Shown here: one piece after another, positions 1 to 12,703 of the stretch
Numbering within the stretch: the first letter of the stretch is position 1
How the letters are laid out: every line of letters begins with the position of its first letter
Assembly: GCF_026210795.1 (NCBI RefSeq)
Contig: NC_089430.1
Location: forward strand, 3,534,001 to 3,598,000
Direction: 5' to 3'
Length of the DNA: 64,000 nt
DNA from: Rhizophagus irregularis
Taxonomy: Eukaryota; Glomeromycota; Glomeromycetes; Glomerales; Glomeraceae
Program-made: the position numbers and the translations under genes
The notes under the pieces: model-generated
Seen by the model: the letters and a program-made list of their open reading frames with translations, nothing else
Told to the model about the DNA's origin: nothing
Databases searched by the model: none

Positions 1-2983
1 GTTATTATTCGCAAAGGTCGCAAACATTTCTCCTCTTGTAACTGAACCAGTATTGAAACAATTGTTTGAATTCTTGGGTGAAGTTACAACAATCAAATTG
101 TACAACAGGTATTAATCATATCTAATTAACTGCAATATATTTCTGTTTATTATTAAAAAAAAAGAAAGAAATTTTTTTAACTTTAGTTAAAACTTGTTTA
201 GTCCTCACGGTGACGGTGTACAAGAATGCACTATAGAATTCAAAGAAGCATCAGCAGCAGTAACGGCCCTTCACCTAACTGGTGTGGAATTAGGTGATCG
301 CACATTGATGGTTTCATCAACTACAGCACCTGCCGGTATACATAATACTTCATATCAACCACCAGTTATACCTCCTTCATTACCCCCTATACCTCCATCA
401 ATATCTCCTCCTAGACCACCACAAACTTCGAAAACTCCACAATCTATTCCTCCTAAACCTATTATTCCTCCTCTAGCTCTTCCTCCTTTTTCATCTAATT
501 CTCTTGCAGCGATTAGGTCTAATCCGGCTATTTCACCAACTGTTGCTCAATTCGACCCTGCTAAAGCTGAAGAAATTTCTAGAACTGTATATATTGGTAA
601 TATTAACTCTTCGATTTCTGAACCTGAATTGACTCAGTTTTTCTCTGCTTGTGGTCCGGTTGCGTATGTAAAGATGGCGGGCGATCCTGCTCAACCAACT
701 CGGTTTGCATTTTTGGAATTTGCTACTTATGAAGGTGCACAAGCAGCCATGCAAATGAATGGGGTCATGCTTGGAGATCGTCCTTTAAAGTATGTTTATT
801 TTCAAGTCAATAAAATATTGTGTCTATTCTTTTAGGGTTAAATGTTTTTTATCTTAGGGTGAACCATTCAAAAAATGCAATCAACAAGACACCAAAAAAG
901 ACTGATGCTCCGGACGTGCAAGCAACTATGCGTCGTGTCAGGGAGGCTCAATTAAGAATTGCAAACCGATTAAATACTGATGGCACTACTCCCGACAATG
1001 AATCTCCTTCAGCATCTATTCAACAGGATGTAGAAATGCGAGATGCGACATCGCCCACTAAAGAAGTTATATCAGCTCGTAGCCGCTCTAGGTCTATCAG
1101 ACGTAGTAAAACTAGGTCAAGAACAAGAAGTAGAAGTAAAGCTAGAAGACGAAAAACAAGAAGTAGATCAAGGTCTAGAGGTACGTTTTCAATTATCCTA
1201 ATAATTTTTTAATTATTGTAGATAACAGCAACATTTATTAATGTAGATTTTTATTATCGACGACGAAGAAGTCGTTCTAGAGGTTTGACAAATTAATATT
1301 ATTTAAAACAATTATTTTTTTTTGGAATATTTTATTAATTCTTTTATTTAAGTAGGCGATCGATACAGAGAAAGAGATCGTGAAAGAGATAGAGAGAGAG
1401 AGCGCGATATTAGAGAAAGAGATAGAGAAAGGGAACGTGATAGGGAACGAGATCGAGATCGAGATAGGGATCGGGGTAGAGATCGTGATAGAGAACGCGA
1501 TTGGGATCGTGATCGTGATCGTGATCGAGACCGTGATCGGGATAGAATTAGAGATAGGGACAGGGATCGAGATAGGATTCTTGAAAGAGATCGTGATAGA
1601 GATCGTCGTGATAGAGACAGAGAAAGAGATAAAGAAAGAGACGCAAAAGAAAAAGATCGCGATAGGGAAAGAGAAAAGGAAAAAGAACGTGATAGGGAAA
1701 GAGAGAGTGAAAAGGATCGCGATAAGGAAAGAAAGGATCGTGATAAGGAAAGAAAAGATCGTGATAAGGAAATCAACAAGGAGAAAGACCGTGAAAAGGA
1801 GAACAGTAAAGATAAAGATGAAAATGAGAGAGAAAAGGACGGAGAGAGGGAAAAAGATAAAGAAAGAGATCGTGACAGAGATAAGGATCGAGATATAAAA
1901 GAAAAGGAACGGGATAAAGATAAAGATAGAGATAAAGAGCGGGATAGAGACAGGGATAAAGAAAGAGAAAAAGAAAGAGAGAGAGAGAGGGATAGAGAAA
2001 GAGATCGTGACAGAGATAGAGAACGAGATATAAAAGAAAAGGAACGCGATAAAGAAAAAGATAGGGAAAAAGATAAAGAGCGTGATAAAGATAGAGACAG
2101 GGACAAAGATAGAGATCGGGATAAGGAAAAAGATAAAGAGAGAGAGAGAGATCATCGGGAAAGAGATCGAGATAGAGAAAGAGATAAGGATAGAGAAAGA
2201 GATAGAGGTAGAGATAAAGAACGAGAAAGAGATAAGGATAGAGAAAGAGAAAGGGATAGGGATAAAGATAAAGAAAGAGATAAGGATAGAGAAAGAGATA
2301 AGGATAAAGATAAGGATAAGGATAAGGATAGGGATAGAGACAGAGACAGAGACAGAGACAGAGAAAAAGATAAAGATAGAGATAGAGATAGAGATAGAGA
2401 TAGAGATAGAGATAGAGATAGAGACAGAGAAAGAGATAGAGATAAAGAGAAGGAGAGAGAAAGAGATAAAGAGAGGGAGAGAGAACGAAATAAAGATAGG
2501 GATAGAGATAGAGAACGGGAAAGAGAGAGAGAAAGAGATAAAGAGAGGGAGAGAGAAAGAAATAAAGATAGAGAAAGAGAAAGAGATAAAGAGAGAGATA
2601 GGGATAGGGATAGGGATAAAGAGAGAGATAGAGATAAGGATAGAGATCGGGATAAAGAAAGGGAAAAAGAAAAAGATAAAGATAGGGATCGAGATAAAGA
2701 TAAAGATCGAGATAAAGAAAGAGATCGAGATAAAGAAAGAGATAAGGATAGAGATAGAGAGAGAGATAGGGATCGGGATAAAGAAAGAGAAAGGGATAAA
2801 GATAGAGATAGAGAGAGGGATAAGGAAAGAGAAAGAGACAGAGATCTTAGAGATCGGGATAAAGAAAAAGAAAGAGAAAGAGAGAAGGATAGAGAGAGAG
2901 ACAAAGAAAAGGAAAAAGAAAGAGACCGTGATAAGGAACGTCGGTCAAGAAGATCAAGATCACGCTCAATTTCTCGACGGTGA
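1..2983 (+). CDS. SREK1-like two-RRM splicing regulator with giant RD/RE/KD tail (5' partial)
   Basis: Nuclear pre-mRNA splicing regulator by similarity to metazoan SREK1/SFRS12. Inferred exons are 1-108, 202-789, 858-1180, 1247-1282 and 1356-2983, all with GT-AG introns that keep one frame to the TGA at 2981. A first RRM (1-320; [11 protein letters not shown] to [10 protein letters not shown]) is followed by a Pro-rich linker (350-500) and a second RRM (about 575-870; [36 protein letters not shown]). Next comes [15 protein letters not shown], very like the SREK1 post-RRM helix, then an RS region and about 500 residues of R-D/R-E/K-D/K-E dipeptides. The RRM-plus-tail order is the SREK1 order, but the tail is much longer than I recall for animal forms. 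The upstream start lies outside the window. The tail has no ATG, so single-frame gene finders may miss the last exon. Confidence 0.85.
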
Positions 2984-3748
2984 TAATCAAAAAGAAAAAT
3001 GAAATGAAATTTTTCAAACATTATTTGCATTTTTCATTTTTTATTATTATATTTAAAAATATGCATTGTATTAATAAATGCAAATAACGTTAGTATTGAA
3101 ATTATTCTATTTGTAATTAGTAATGGAATTTTTTGTATCAATCTGTAATAATTTAACACAATTTAACGATAATTAATAATAAATAACAGATCCAATTTTT
3201 GGTTCATCTGATTTTGTTATCTAATAATTTTAATAATTTTATTGATTGTACAATTAAATAACTACTAGCTAACTTTTTTTTCCAAAAATTTTCATCAAAA
3301 TACAAAACAAAAAATTGTTAATATTATTATTATAATATCATTTCGAAATGTTTGATAATGTAAAACAGGAATCGCAGGTATATATTGATGATAAACAACA
3401 GCAATAATAACAGGAATAACAGGCTCAACCACATAATTAAGGACAGTCAATTATTTTTTTTTTTGTTTATCTATTGCTCGATCTTTCGTCTTGTATAATT
3501 TAAAACCATCATATTTGAGATCTGGAGAAAAATTGCTTTAGAGTTAGTAAACCGTGCGAACCGAAATCACAAAAGATAGGGGTGGCATTAAAATCTAATA
3601 ATAAGATTTTAGATAGATACAAAAAATAAATTGCCCGAAAAAGGAATTTTCTATCAATCGAAACTTCCATAATTATCTGATATATACCAATTCAATATTA
3701 ATGAAAGAAATTACTAAACCAATCAATTGTAAATTTCAAGATTTCCAG
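2984..3748. other. AT-rich intergenic DNA
   Basis: This stretch lies between the convergent ends of the SREK1-like gene and RPA49. It is A+T rich, and I see no open frame, RNA gene or clear repeat in it. It should hold both 3' UTRs and poly(A) sites. Confidence 0.6.
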
Positions 3749-5592
3749 TTAAAAGTTATTTTTTTTCCGAGATCCTCTTTTATGTTCAGGAAGTTTGAGA
3801 GGCGCAGTCAATACAGCACGTTTGGCACCATACTCTTTGGTAATTCCTAGTTCAGTCATTTCTTTCTTACTCAAGGTACGAATTGAACAACCAATACCTT
3901 TGAATAAAACATTGAGTCTAAATAAAAATTTAAGTTAATATATAAATTAATTTAAAATATACAATATCTATTATAAATAAATTACTTGGTTGTTGTAATG
4001 CCTAAATCTTCACTTATTGGCTCAGGATTCACATAATTATCATCAAGCTTCAAGCATAGAACCAACATATAACAGATTAATTTCTGATCGTTCTTCAAAG
4101 TAAACTTGAAACTAATTTCCAAATAAAAAATTATTTAAATTGAACTAAGACCCGATTAATATAATAAAAAATCTACTTACTTTTCATTTCCCCCAAATTT
4201 TGTAAAAGTACGATCAACGAAGCGCTCATATAATTTGTCTAAAATGATATTTGGAGGATTCCTCAATCCCTCAGCCATAAGTTTACGGTTTCGAACATTA
4301 CCAAAAGCATGTGACCGAAAAGCCATCATGTAATTTATATACATGAGCATTTTAATACGTCTATGGTTTACTTTTCTGACCGTTAATGAAGGAATGAGAC
4401 GTGATTTAACGTAATTTGAGTTCCTATTAAAAAAAAATGAAATTAGATTATTTATAATAAATCAACTGCATAGCATAATACGTACGAATATGGTAAAAGT
4501 GTTAATCTATCTTTTTCGGTCTTTGCTTTAAGTAAATCTTGAATATCAATTGCGTCATATTCTGCAGGAGTGACGATATCCTCCAATTTATAAATCTTAG
4601 ATGGATCCGTTGTAATTGCATCGTATGTAGGAATAATGCCGCTCTCCTCTTTCATAACTTCTTGTCCCTCTACCATTATACAAATATAAAGCATTCGAAT
4701 ATTATTGAGAAACAATGAACATCGAGTTATAAACACATTAATAATATACACTACCAATAGCTCTTGTCTTGACCTTTTCATCGACTTCAGTTGCAATCTT
4801 ATCAAGGTCTCGTACTTGCGACGCGTCAATTTCTCCTCTCTCTCGCGTGACAATCTTTAACCGAGCTTTCTTTGATCCAAACTCTTTATTAAGAGCCGTC
4901 TTTGCTGTATAATACTAATTAAAATTAGCACATTGATAATTAATTAATAATGTAAATCTTAGAATAAATATAAAAAATATGAAAAGTTATCGTAATTCAA
5001 TCCTACATCTTGGATCAGTTCTGACTCTTTAGGCTGCTCGGTCCTTAAGCGCTTCAGAACAGGGGTTATTTCTATTTCACTTGCATCTCGAAAGGTCACC
5101 GTATTTGAATGTTTATCATATATAGCGATAAGGTATCTTTGACACAAATATTTGTTATAAGATCAAAACTGTTTAAATTTTAATTATTTCACCTAAATAA
5201 ATCACTTACTCATTCATTTTAATTGGTTGAACAGTCGATTCAAGTGAAACAGCTTCGTTTTCTCCAACAATGTTTATATGGCCATTAGCTGCTCTTTCAT
5301 AAGCATGATATAAAAGCTCTTTTGGTGCCGGAGAAAGCCCAGTAAACTTTCCTATGAAAGGAAATAAAGTAAAAAAACAAAATGTAAATTAAAATCGTTA
5401 GGGTGCATTGAAATTTAAAAAACAATTACCTATAAAAGGAGTTTGTTCCGAAGACTTGTCATTTTCTAAAATGACTTTGAGCTTACGTTTTTCTCCTAAA
5501 AATTGGAATTAAATACTGACTTGTCATATAACTAAATAGCTTGTAAAAATACCTTTATTTGAAGTTCTTTCATTGATTTCGTCAGTTTCCAT
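3749..5592 (-). CDS. RPA49: RNA polymerase I subunit RPA49 (PAF53/POLR1E-like)
   Basis: Subunit of nucleolar RNA polymerase I; with RPA34 it forms the TFIIE/TFIIF-like module that aids initiation and elongation on rDNA. The start is the ATG at 5592-5590 (METDEINERTSNK), and about seven exons follow. The N-terminal dimerisation part reads TPFIGKFTGLSPAPKELLYHAY and then RYLIAIYDKHSNTVTFRDA. The middle has YYTAKTALNKEFGSKKARLK and the family hallmark IYKLEDIVTPAEYDAI (around 4540-4620). The C-terminal winged-helix part runs through KNDQKLICYMLVLCLKLDDNY to a basic end (HKRGSRKKNNF, stop at 3749-3751). Domain order and size fit the family. It is divergent from the COX23-like gene with only 123 bp between start codons. 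Confidence 0.85.
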
Positions 5593-5715
5593 TCTGTAAG
5601 TTAACACTCACCCAATAAATTGCATTCGGATTAATTAAGGATCGACACAGTATTTCAGTCTGGCAATTCTATAAGGTGTCAGCACACTCTTTTATTAATA
5701 AAGCTCAAAAAAAAA
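5593..5715. promoter_or_regulatory. short divergent promoter RPA49 / COX23-like
   Basis: Only 123 bp separate the two start codons on opposite strands, so the promoters and 5' UTRs of both genes must lie here or inside the genes. No TATA box or known operator is obvious. That it acts bidirectionally is inferred from the layout. Confidence 0.5.
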
Positions 5716-5998
5716 ATGAATGAAACACAAAATCATGACATTAGCAAAAGTTTCAGAGAAAAAAATTCTTCAAAATTTTTAGATCCTTGTCAAAAAGAAA
5801 GCTTAAATTCAATGGAATGTTTGGATAGAAATAATTATGATAAAGGAAAGTGTAAAGATTTATTTATCCTGTATCGTGAATGTAAAAAAAAATGGGTAAG
5901 TTTTTATATACCTTATATATGTTTAATTTTTTTCCATATAAAATTTATTTTTTTCCTTACAGTTGGAAAAACGTCGAGAATTGCGAAGAAAAGGGTAA
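5716..5998 (+). CDS. twin CX9C mitochondrial protein, COX23/CHCHD7-like
   Basis: Small CHCH-fold protein, probably of the mitochondrial intermembrane space, where the family supports cytochrome c oxidase assembly and is imported by Mia40. Two exons, 5716-5895 and 5963-5998, give about 71 residues ending at the TAA at 5996. The twin motif is explicit: C-QKESLNSME-C and C-KDLFILYRE-C, each with exactly nine residues between the cysteines, followed by a basic tail (KKKWLEKRRELRRKG). If the intron at 5896 is ignored the frame runs on to a false 95-residue product. COX23 versus the closely related CHCHD7 cannot be separated here. Confidence 0.8.
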
Positions 5999-6280
5999 CA
6001 TAATTAATTCTTTAACGTTTGTAAAATCAACAAATGAAATCTTTAATTACAAAAATCATATTTAAAATTTACTATTACTCCTCTTTGTGTTATAAATAAT
6101 ATATTCAAAATTTATTATTTTGCTTTGAAATAAAGAAAATGATCATAATCTATAAGTATATTTCTTGAATGTTAGTTAACACGATCCAGCGCGAAATTAC
6201 CTTTGTACTTCAGACCAATGAGGTTCTATAGATAACTGGTTAAACGTATAATAATTTGGTTGAAAACTACCTGTAAGGTT

Positions 6281-7979
6281 TTAATCATCATATCGACGCC
6301 CTCTATCAATCCTGTCTCGTCGATATTCTTTGCTGTTTCTTCTACGTCCATAATCTTCATAATCTCGATCCTGGTAATCATCCCGTCGGTAATCTTTGTC
6401 CTTATGTTTTTCCCTACGATGATTACGAGGATATGGTTCATGTCTACTATATGAATCCCGTCGATGATCTCCTCGATGTGAATCCCGGGACGAATATGCT
6501 CGCATTTGCTGAATGAGGCTTACCAATGAGATTGACAAAGAAGACAAACACAAAACGAAAAAATATTAAATATTTTTGTAAGTTGCGCATCAAATCCTTA
6601 CCTTCCATTCATGAAGAGTTTCACGAATCTGCTTATAACCTGTATGTTGCTTCCCTTGTAAATGAGCATCCATACGGTTGGATGTATCATTTGTAACTAA
6701 AAAAGCTCCGCATACTTCACAAACTAACATTCTTCTTTCTTGTTTAAATAATGGGTTTGAGTCATCGCTCTGTGTTATTCAAATCAGAAAGGAGGGACCG
6801 GATTGGTTTTCATGGAATTGATTTAAAATGAAAAAGGTTAGTGAACAGGGAGAAGAAACGAAATGTGAAAATCTACCGATTATATGTCTCTCCTGGATAT
6901 AACTTTCACTGTGTAATCAAATCGGGTAAAAAGCTTCAGATAAAAGAAAGTAAAAATATTGTTTGCGAATTGTTCCAATGATGGCGAAAAAAAATGCTAT
7001 GGAAAAGTTAGCTTTTGGGGACGCTCTCATGAGAACGTATATATTATCCATTTAGATTTCATAAACCACATGCTATACGTTAGAGTTACCTCGGGGTATC
7101 AAGTCTGTTTGCCAAGTCCCATGTACGATTTCTCTTTCCTCGCTTGTCCTGTAAAATATGTTGATATCAACTCACTATACTTACGTTCTTTAAGAAATCC
7201 AAGTCTTTTTGAAGTGTTTCTACTTCTTTGGTTAAAATCTGAGCTTCTTGTACACGTCCTTCTTCCCCTGCCTCCTCAATCTTAATAATAATAATTAATT
7301 AATTAGAATATATTGCTCGATATCATCAATAGTTATAATAATAAATTACCTTCACTAATAATTCTTTAATCTTTTCGTCCAGAATTATCATTTTCTCTTC
7401 CTTTTCATCTTTATTTGGATTCAAGAGCTAATTTCATACAATATGATAATTTAAAAGAAAATGCAAAAATAATTGAAATGTGATTGAAAAGTGAAATTTA
7501 TTTACGTACTGTGTCGTCTGGACGAACGTTTAATCGATCATTTCCTTTCCTAATTTTTTTGTCCAAATCATTGCACAATGATTGCAAATAATCGTAAAAT
7601 TTAATTTCATAACCATATTTTGTACGATCTGGTGCTTCTTGATATCTAAAGAAAAACGAATGAAAACTATGAAAAACGATAAAAATGTATTTTTCAAATA
7701 TGAACACATACTGTTTCCTTAACTTTTCATCGTGAACTTTGGTACAAGGTCCTATATAATAAGCATATAGAAGTTGGAATGACAAATCCCAATATTCAAA
7801 TAAAACAGATATAATACCTTATGACACCTACCAAGGTCAGACTTTGTATTGGTGAATAGAGAATTGGGACAAAATTTAACTAAAAAGTGTTTACAAACAG
7901 AATCATCCCAGAAGTTGTGTTTATTAGATCTCTCAAAGGGAGCCATCAGCTCCTCAAGTAATTGGCGTTGGTAATCCAT
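6281..7979 (-). CDS. LUC7: LUC7-like U1 snRNP protein
   Basis: U1 snRNP-associated factor that helps select 5' splice sites. The start is the ATG at 7979 (MDYQRQLLEELMAPFERS). Exon 1 (7832-7979) joins the exon ending near 7710 to give SDLGPCTKVHDEKLRKQ, completing the first CCCH zinc finger (VCKHFLVKFCPNSLF through the C and H of CTKVH). A coiled coil follows (LLNPNKDEKEEKMIILDEKIKELLVKIEEAGEEGRVQEAQILTKE, split over 7430-7160). Then comes the second zinc finger of C2H2 type (VCEVCGAFLV ... DAHLQGKQHTGY, 6600-6770). A larger intron of about 400 bp lies between the two. The last exon (6281-6512) is an RD/RS/RR-rich tail as in metazoan LUC7L proteins, ending RRYDD. It is divergent from PEX5. 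Confidence 0.85.
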
Positions 7980-8160
7980 TAACGATAGCGTTTCTTTGAA
8001 TGCGAGAAGATTAATTTATGCTATGTTTGAACAGTTTGAACTTGTTACGTCACTCAAATATGTAATGTTGAGTAACAGTATTATGTAATTAAAAAGTTCA
8101 GCTTGAATTAGAACGATTCATCTTAAAACAAATTTATAACAATTTGATAGATCACTAAGA
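7980..8160. promoter_or_regulatory. short divergent promoter LUC7 / PEX5
   Basis: 181 bp lie between the opposing start codons of LUC7 (7979, minus) and PEX5 (8161, plus). It is A+T rich with no motif I can name. The shared-promoter role is inferred from the arrangement. Confidence 0.45.
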
Positions 8161-10332
8161 ATGGCGTTTCAAAGTATGATTACCGGAGCTGAATGCTCCA
8201 CAGGTTCTAACTCAATGTCTCAAATAATGAAGCAATTCACTGACGACCGTTCGTTGCAAAAGGTGGTTTATTTTTTTCCTAAAAAATCAAATTGCAATTT
8301 GAATCTAACTTGTATTTTTGGGTAAAAATTAAGGATACATTAATATCGAGCTCAGAAAGAATTGATCCTAGCTCAGTAAGTTGTAGGCAATTTTTTTTCA
8401 TTTTATTTTTTTTTCTTTTTTCGCTTCGTAATTCGATTTGCGTACTGCTAAATAGTTTCGCACAGCTAGACCCGGTACTAGTTCTCAAGAAAATAAGGTT
8501 GGTTAAATCCTTTTATTAATTTTATTTAAACTTATAATTAATTTGCTGTTTGAAATTTTCTTTTTAGCTTGCTGAAGACTTTTTTAATCAGCAAGAACAT
8601 GCACGTTTACAAGGTCCTATAGCACCATATCAAGGTATTTTATAAAAAAAAACACCATATTTCTCAATTCATTTCTTTTACCTAATTCTTGAAAATTCTT
8701 AGAGTGGACAGCGGAATTTAAAAATATATCGGATCATTCACAGTTATGGAAACTTGGATCTGCCGAAGAAGCAGAGATGGAAGAAGCATTTACAAGAATG
8801 AATGTTCATTGTACAGTTATGATTATTTTTATTAAAGAATGCTATTCAGAATTGTTTAAATAGTAATTAATTCATCATCATAACTTTATTAGCTAAATGG
8901 AATAGTGAATTTTTACATGGACCAGACTTTCCAGTCAGTCAAATCACTGAGATGCCACCGGAATTTGAGGAGGCATTTCAAAAGAATTTTGATTGGGCTA
9001 ACGAATATGTATTAAAACATGATAAAGGGAAAAACAAGGAAAAAATAGTAGAACTAGATTATCATTCTTGGGAAGAACAATTCGCCGCCGTGCAACATGA
9101 AGTGGAAAATGAAAATTTTAAGTTAGATAATGATCTTCAATTATTCGAAGATGTTTGGTCAAAGTCAAATTTTCGAGAACAATCAGATGACGATGAACAT
9201 TTAGACCCAAAAGTCTGGGAAAGTGAATTTGGCGATTATATATTTGAACCTAATAATCCTTATTTAAAACACGCAAATCCTTTTCAAGAAGGAATGAGAT
9301 TAATGGAAGAAGGTGGTTCATTATCCGAAGCTGCTTTGGCATTTGAAGCTGCAGTTCAAAAAGACGAAAAGATATCAGACGCATGGATGTGGTTGGGTAA
9401 CACACAAGCTCAAAATGAAAAAGAGGAAGCAGCTATTAGAGCATTGCAAAAAGCTGTAGAGGTTAATGGTAATAATCTCACTGCCCTAATGGTAAGTTAA
9501 AATTCGTAATTAGATTTCGTTTCGAGTTAATGTAATACTTTCTATTTGTTTAGAGTCTAGCAGTAAGTTACACAAATGAAGGTTGTGATCATCAAGCTTA
9601 TCTTACGCTTGAGCGATGGTTAATTGCTAAATATCCTAATATTGCAATATCTAATGCACCAATGCACGGAGTGAATACACATTCACGTGTAACAGATCTT
9701 TTCTTGCAAGCAGCTCGTAGCGCTCCAGAAGGTCAAGGAATGGATCCTGATGTACAAGTTGGATTGGGGGTATTATTTTATGGTAGTGGTGAATACGAAA
9801 AGGCTGTTGATTGCTTTGTTACAGCTTTAAATACAAGAAAAGATGTAAGAAAATTTAAATTTTTGTGGATTTTATCAATTATTAAGTTAAAAATCTTATT
9901 TCAAATTCAAATGAAACAGGATTATCTTTTATGGAATCGTTTAGGGGCTACATTGGCGAATTCGGGACGTCCCGAAGATGCAATTGAAGCTTATCATAAG
10001 GCTTTAGATCTTAAACCAACGTTTGTACGAGCAAGATATAATTTAGGAGTAAGCTGTTTAAACATAGGATGTTATCGTGAAGCAGCGGAACATTTACTTG
10101 GCGCATTGAGTATGCATCAAACTGGTTTAAACGGTGACAGTGGTGTTAATACTAGTAATAGCCTTCGCGAAACACTCAATAGGACATTTTTAATGATGGT
10201 ATGAATTTAATAATTGTTATATTTTATATATATAATTTATTAACTAAAAATTTTTAGGAACGAAAAGATTTGGCTGATAAAATTCGTTCTGGATCAGACG
10301 TAAATCAATTCCGCGAAGAGTTCGAATTTTAA
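8161..10332 (+). CDS. PEX5: peroxisomal targeting signal receptor PEX5
   Basis: Cycling receptor that binds C-terminal PTS1 signals through TPRs and docks on Pex13/Pex14. The start at 8161 gives MAFQSMITGAECSTGSN with the family's conserved N-terminal Cys (residue 12), the site of monoubiquitination in known Pex5 proteins. WxxxF/Y pentapeptides appear in order: WTAEF (8704), WNSEF (8899), WANEY (8994), WEEQF (9069) and WESEF (9219). TPRs run from about 9290 to 10180 (SEAALAFEAAVQKD, AWMWLGNTQAQNEKE, LLWNRLGATLANSGRPEDAI, FVRARYNLGVSCLNIG), and the protein ends FREEFEF with TAA at 10330. The exon junctions between 8262 and 8560 are uncertain: RPGTSSQENK (8466-8496) joins LAEDFFNQQ in frame, but I could not match its upstream phase to exon 1. 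The rest of the gene is clear. Confidence 0.92.
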
Positions 10333-12065
10333 GATTAACTGCTGAAAATGTTACTTTTGGAATTTAAAAAAGTTCCGAGTTCTGATAGTATTACATTGAT
10401 GCACCAAAAAATTAATAATCTGTTGATAATTCGCATATTATAACAATGGAAAGTAAATTAATGAGATCATAGATCATGGAATCTGCCATAATATAAATAC
10501 TATAAATTGTATAAAATCTGCTGTTATCTATCATCTGGGTATTTAACATAATTCTAATGAAACTTAAAATTTACAAATAAATTATCAATTAGCAAGAAAA
10601 AAGTTTGTTCTGATTAATAAGATTATTAAGATAAATATAAATTTGGCCAATATACTTTTAAAAATAGAATTTCTTTTAAAAATGAATGACAGATTAGTAT
10701 ATTAATAAAAAAATAGAGAAAATAGAAAATAAATATAGAGTATTGCAAAAAAAATTTATATTTAAAGAATTGTCAGAAATCACATTAAAGTATCATTAAA
10801 ATATATTAATAATTTTAATAATATATAATAATATTCAAATAATAGCTATCTTTTTGTTAATAAGCCATTTTTTTGAAAAAAAAAAGCCATTTATATTTTA
10901 AATTAACAAAAAAAAAAAATTTTTAAATAGTTTTTAGAAAAAGTTTTTTTTTAAGATTTTTAAAAAAGTAAGTACAAATAATGGCCATTATTATCTAACT
11001 ACTTTGTTTAACCAAAATTATGCAGATCATCATATGTTGATATAATATAAGAAATATACTGTAAAGAATTTTATATATGATTTTTACTTTAAGTTTAAGG
11101 GTAATTTATCTTATAAGTAAGTAGAATCCTGTTATTTTATAATATTACTAGAAGTATTATTAAATATTAAATAGTTTTTATAAATAGAAAATAAGGTTAT
11201 TTATTAAAATTAAGAAATTCAGTAAATTAATGAAATAACAAAAGGGTAAAACTTAATGAAACTATATTAAAGTCTTATTAAAAAACTAATGAAATCAAAA
11301 TTTAAATATTTAGCCAAATTCCAAATAAATTTAGGCAGAAAATCTAATAGTAAAGTTTAGATTAACCTAAGGTATTTGTGAATTAATGGACATGTAAGAT
11401 GAGACTAAAGTTTAATTCTTACTATTTGAATGCTAGTTAGTGATTTTAGTGATAAATAACCATTGTAAAGAATAATTTTACATTACTTTTAGACTTACTG
11501 TTCTGGTAATTATTATTATATTATTAGAGATTTAATTGTACTATTAATACTAGATAATTGCAAACTGTAGTGAACTTAATGTTAAATTAGATTAGATTTA
11601 ATTCAGTACTATAATGTGTACCTGATATAAAAAAGTCTTCTGATAACCATTTGAAGATCAGTCTATATTAAGGAATTTACATTCACTGGTTTTACTAATA
11701 CAAATATAATTAAAATTTCTAAAAATAAATAAATAAATAAAGAAAATAAAAAGTTTTTAATAAAAGAAAATAAGGAATATTAATTATAAAACTTTTGCAA
11801 AAATATAGTAATAAATTAGCTAATAAAAAATTGACTAATTAAATAAAATTTAAGAATTTCAAATTAAAAATAAATTTACTTTATAAATAAATAAAATTAT
11901 TTGTATTTAAATTATAAGTTAAAATATATTTTTTTACATAAATTATAATAAAAAAAAAATTTTAAATTAGCTAATTAAAATTTAATTAATCTTTTAATAT
12001 TAAATAACATTTTGAGAAATAACTATAAATTTTATAACATTTCCTTTATTTGATTCCAGTTTGAC
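10333..12065. other. AT-rich gene-free DNA
   Basis: There is no open frame of note. The sequence is very A+T rich with many poly-A/T runs. It contains one recognisable relic of repeat family A near 11040-11130, listed separately. Confidence 0.6.
11040..11130 (-). repeat. relic of small repeat family A
   Basis: The stretch from about 11055 to the AAGTAAG...ATCCTG end near 11130 matches the reverse complement of 45799-45880, including the TTTTATATATGATTTTTAC core and the terminal TTATAAGTAAG. It is one end of a family also seen at 22100-22318, 45799-46005 and 63075-63155. Confidence 0.55.
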
Positions 12066-12703
12066 TAGAGTTCCAAATGGGTCAGATCAAATCAGATTAA
12101 TTGATAAATCTGACCTGAAATTTTTTTTTAGATTAGGTCAGGTCAGGTTATATCAGATTATCTGTTTGACCTGACCTAAACTGAAACCTGAAAATTTTCG
12201 GATTTTTATTAAAATATCAAAAAAAAATAGTGCAAAACATTTTTTTTTTGAAATAATGCAATTCACTTTTTTATATTAAAATCGTATTAAAAGGTAAATC
12301 GCAATACCGCAACTAACTTTTTTTATATAAAACCAATATAAAAAAAAAATGAATTCTAATACTGCAATTTACTTTTTATATATAAAATCAATATAAAAAA
12401 GTGAATACTGATACTGCAATTTACTTTTTATATATAAAATCAATATAAAAATAAATTCTGTTACTGCAATTCACTTTTTATATATAGAATTAATATAAAA
12501 AAGTGAATCCCAATATTACAACTCACTTTTATTAATATAAAAAATGAATTATAATACCATAACTCACTTATATTATATAAAATTATAGTTTCAGCCTTTC
12601 AGGTCAACAGGTCATTTAGGTTATATTTATGTTACAACCTGAACTGATGCTGAAATGCAATTGCTAAACCTGACCTAATAAATTCAGGTCAACCTGTTAG
12701 GTT
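12066..12703. mobile_element. GGTCAGGT-ended hAT-like MITE, older copy
   Basis: It begins TAGAGTTCCAAATGGGTCAG, clearly related to the TAGTGTTCTGAACGGGTCAG end of the better-preserved element at 58887-59816. Both ends are packed with GGTCAGGT / ACCTGACC motifs in opposite orientation, and the middle is a tandem array. The right end is not clean: another element beginning TAGGGATGCC abuts it at 12704. No transposase is present. Confidence 0.5.
12255..12590. repeat. tandem array of roughly 60-bp units
   Basis: About five imperfect units share ACTGCAATTTACTTTTTATA then ATAAAATCAATATAAAAAAG. The array sits inside the hAT-like element at 12066-12703 and resembles in layout, but not in sequence, the array inside 58887-59816. 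Confidence 0.6.

Noticed and set aside
1277-3030. Long minus-strand Ser/Leu/Phe/Ile-rich open frames opposite the SREK1-like tail
   Set aside because: They are the complement of the Arg/Asp/Glu dipeptide codons. The repeat composition removes stops in other frames; there are no domains or credible starts.
6959-7285. Plus-strand 108-codon frame inside LUC7
   Set aside because: It lies opposite a LUC7 intron and the coiled-coil exon and has no features of its own.
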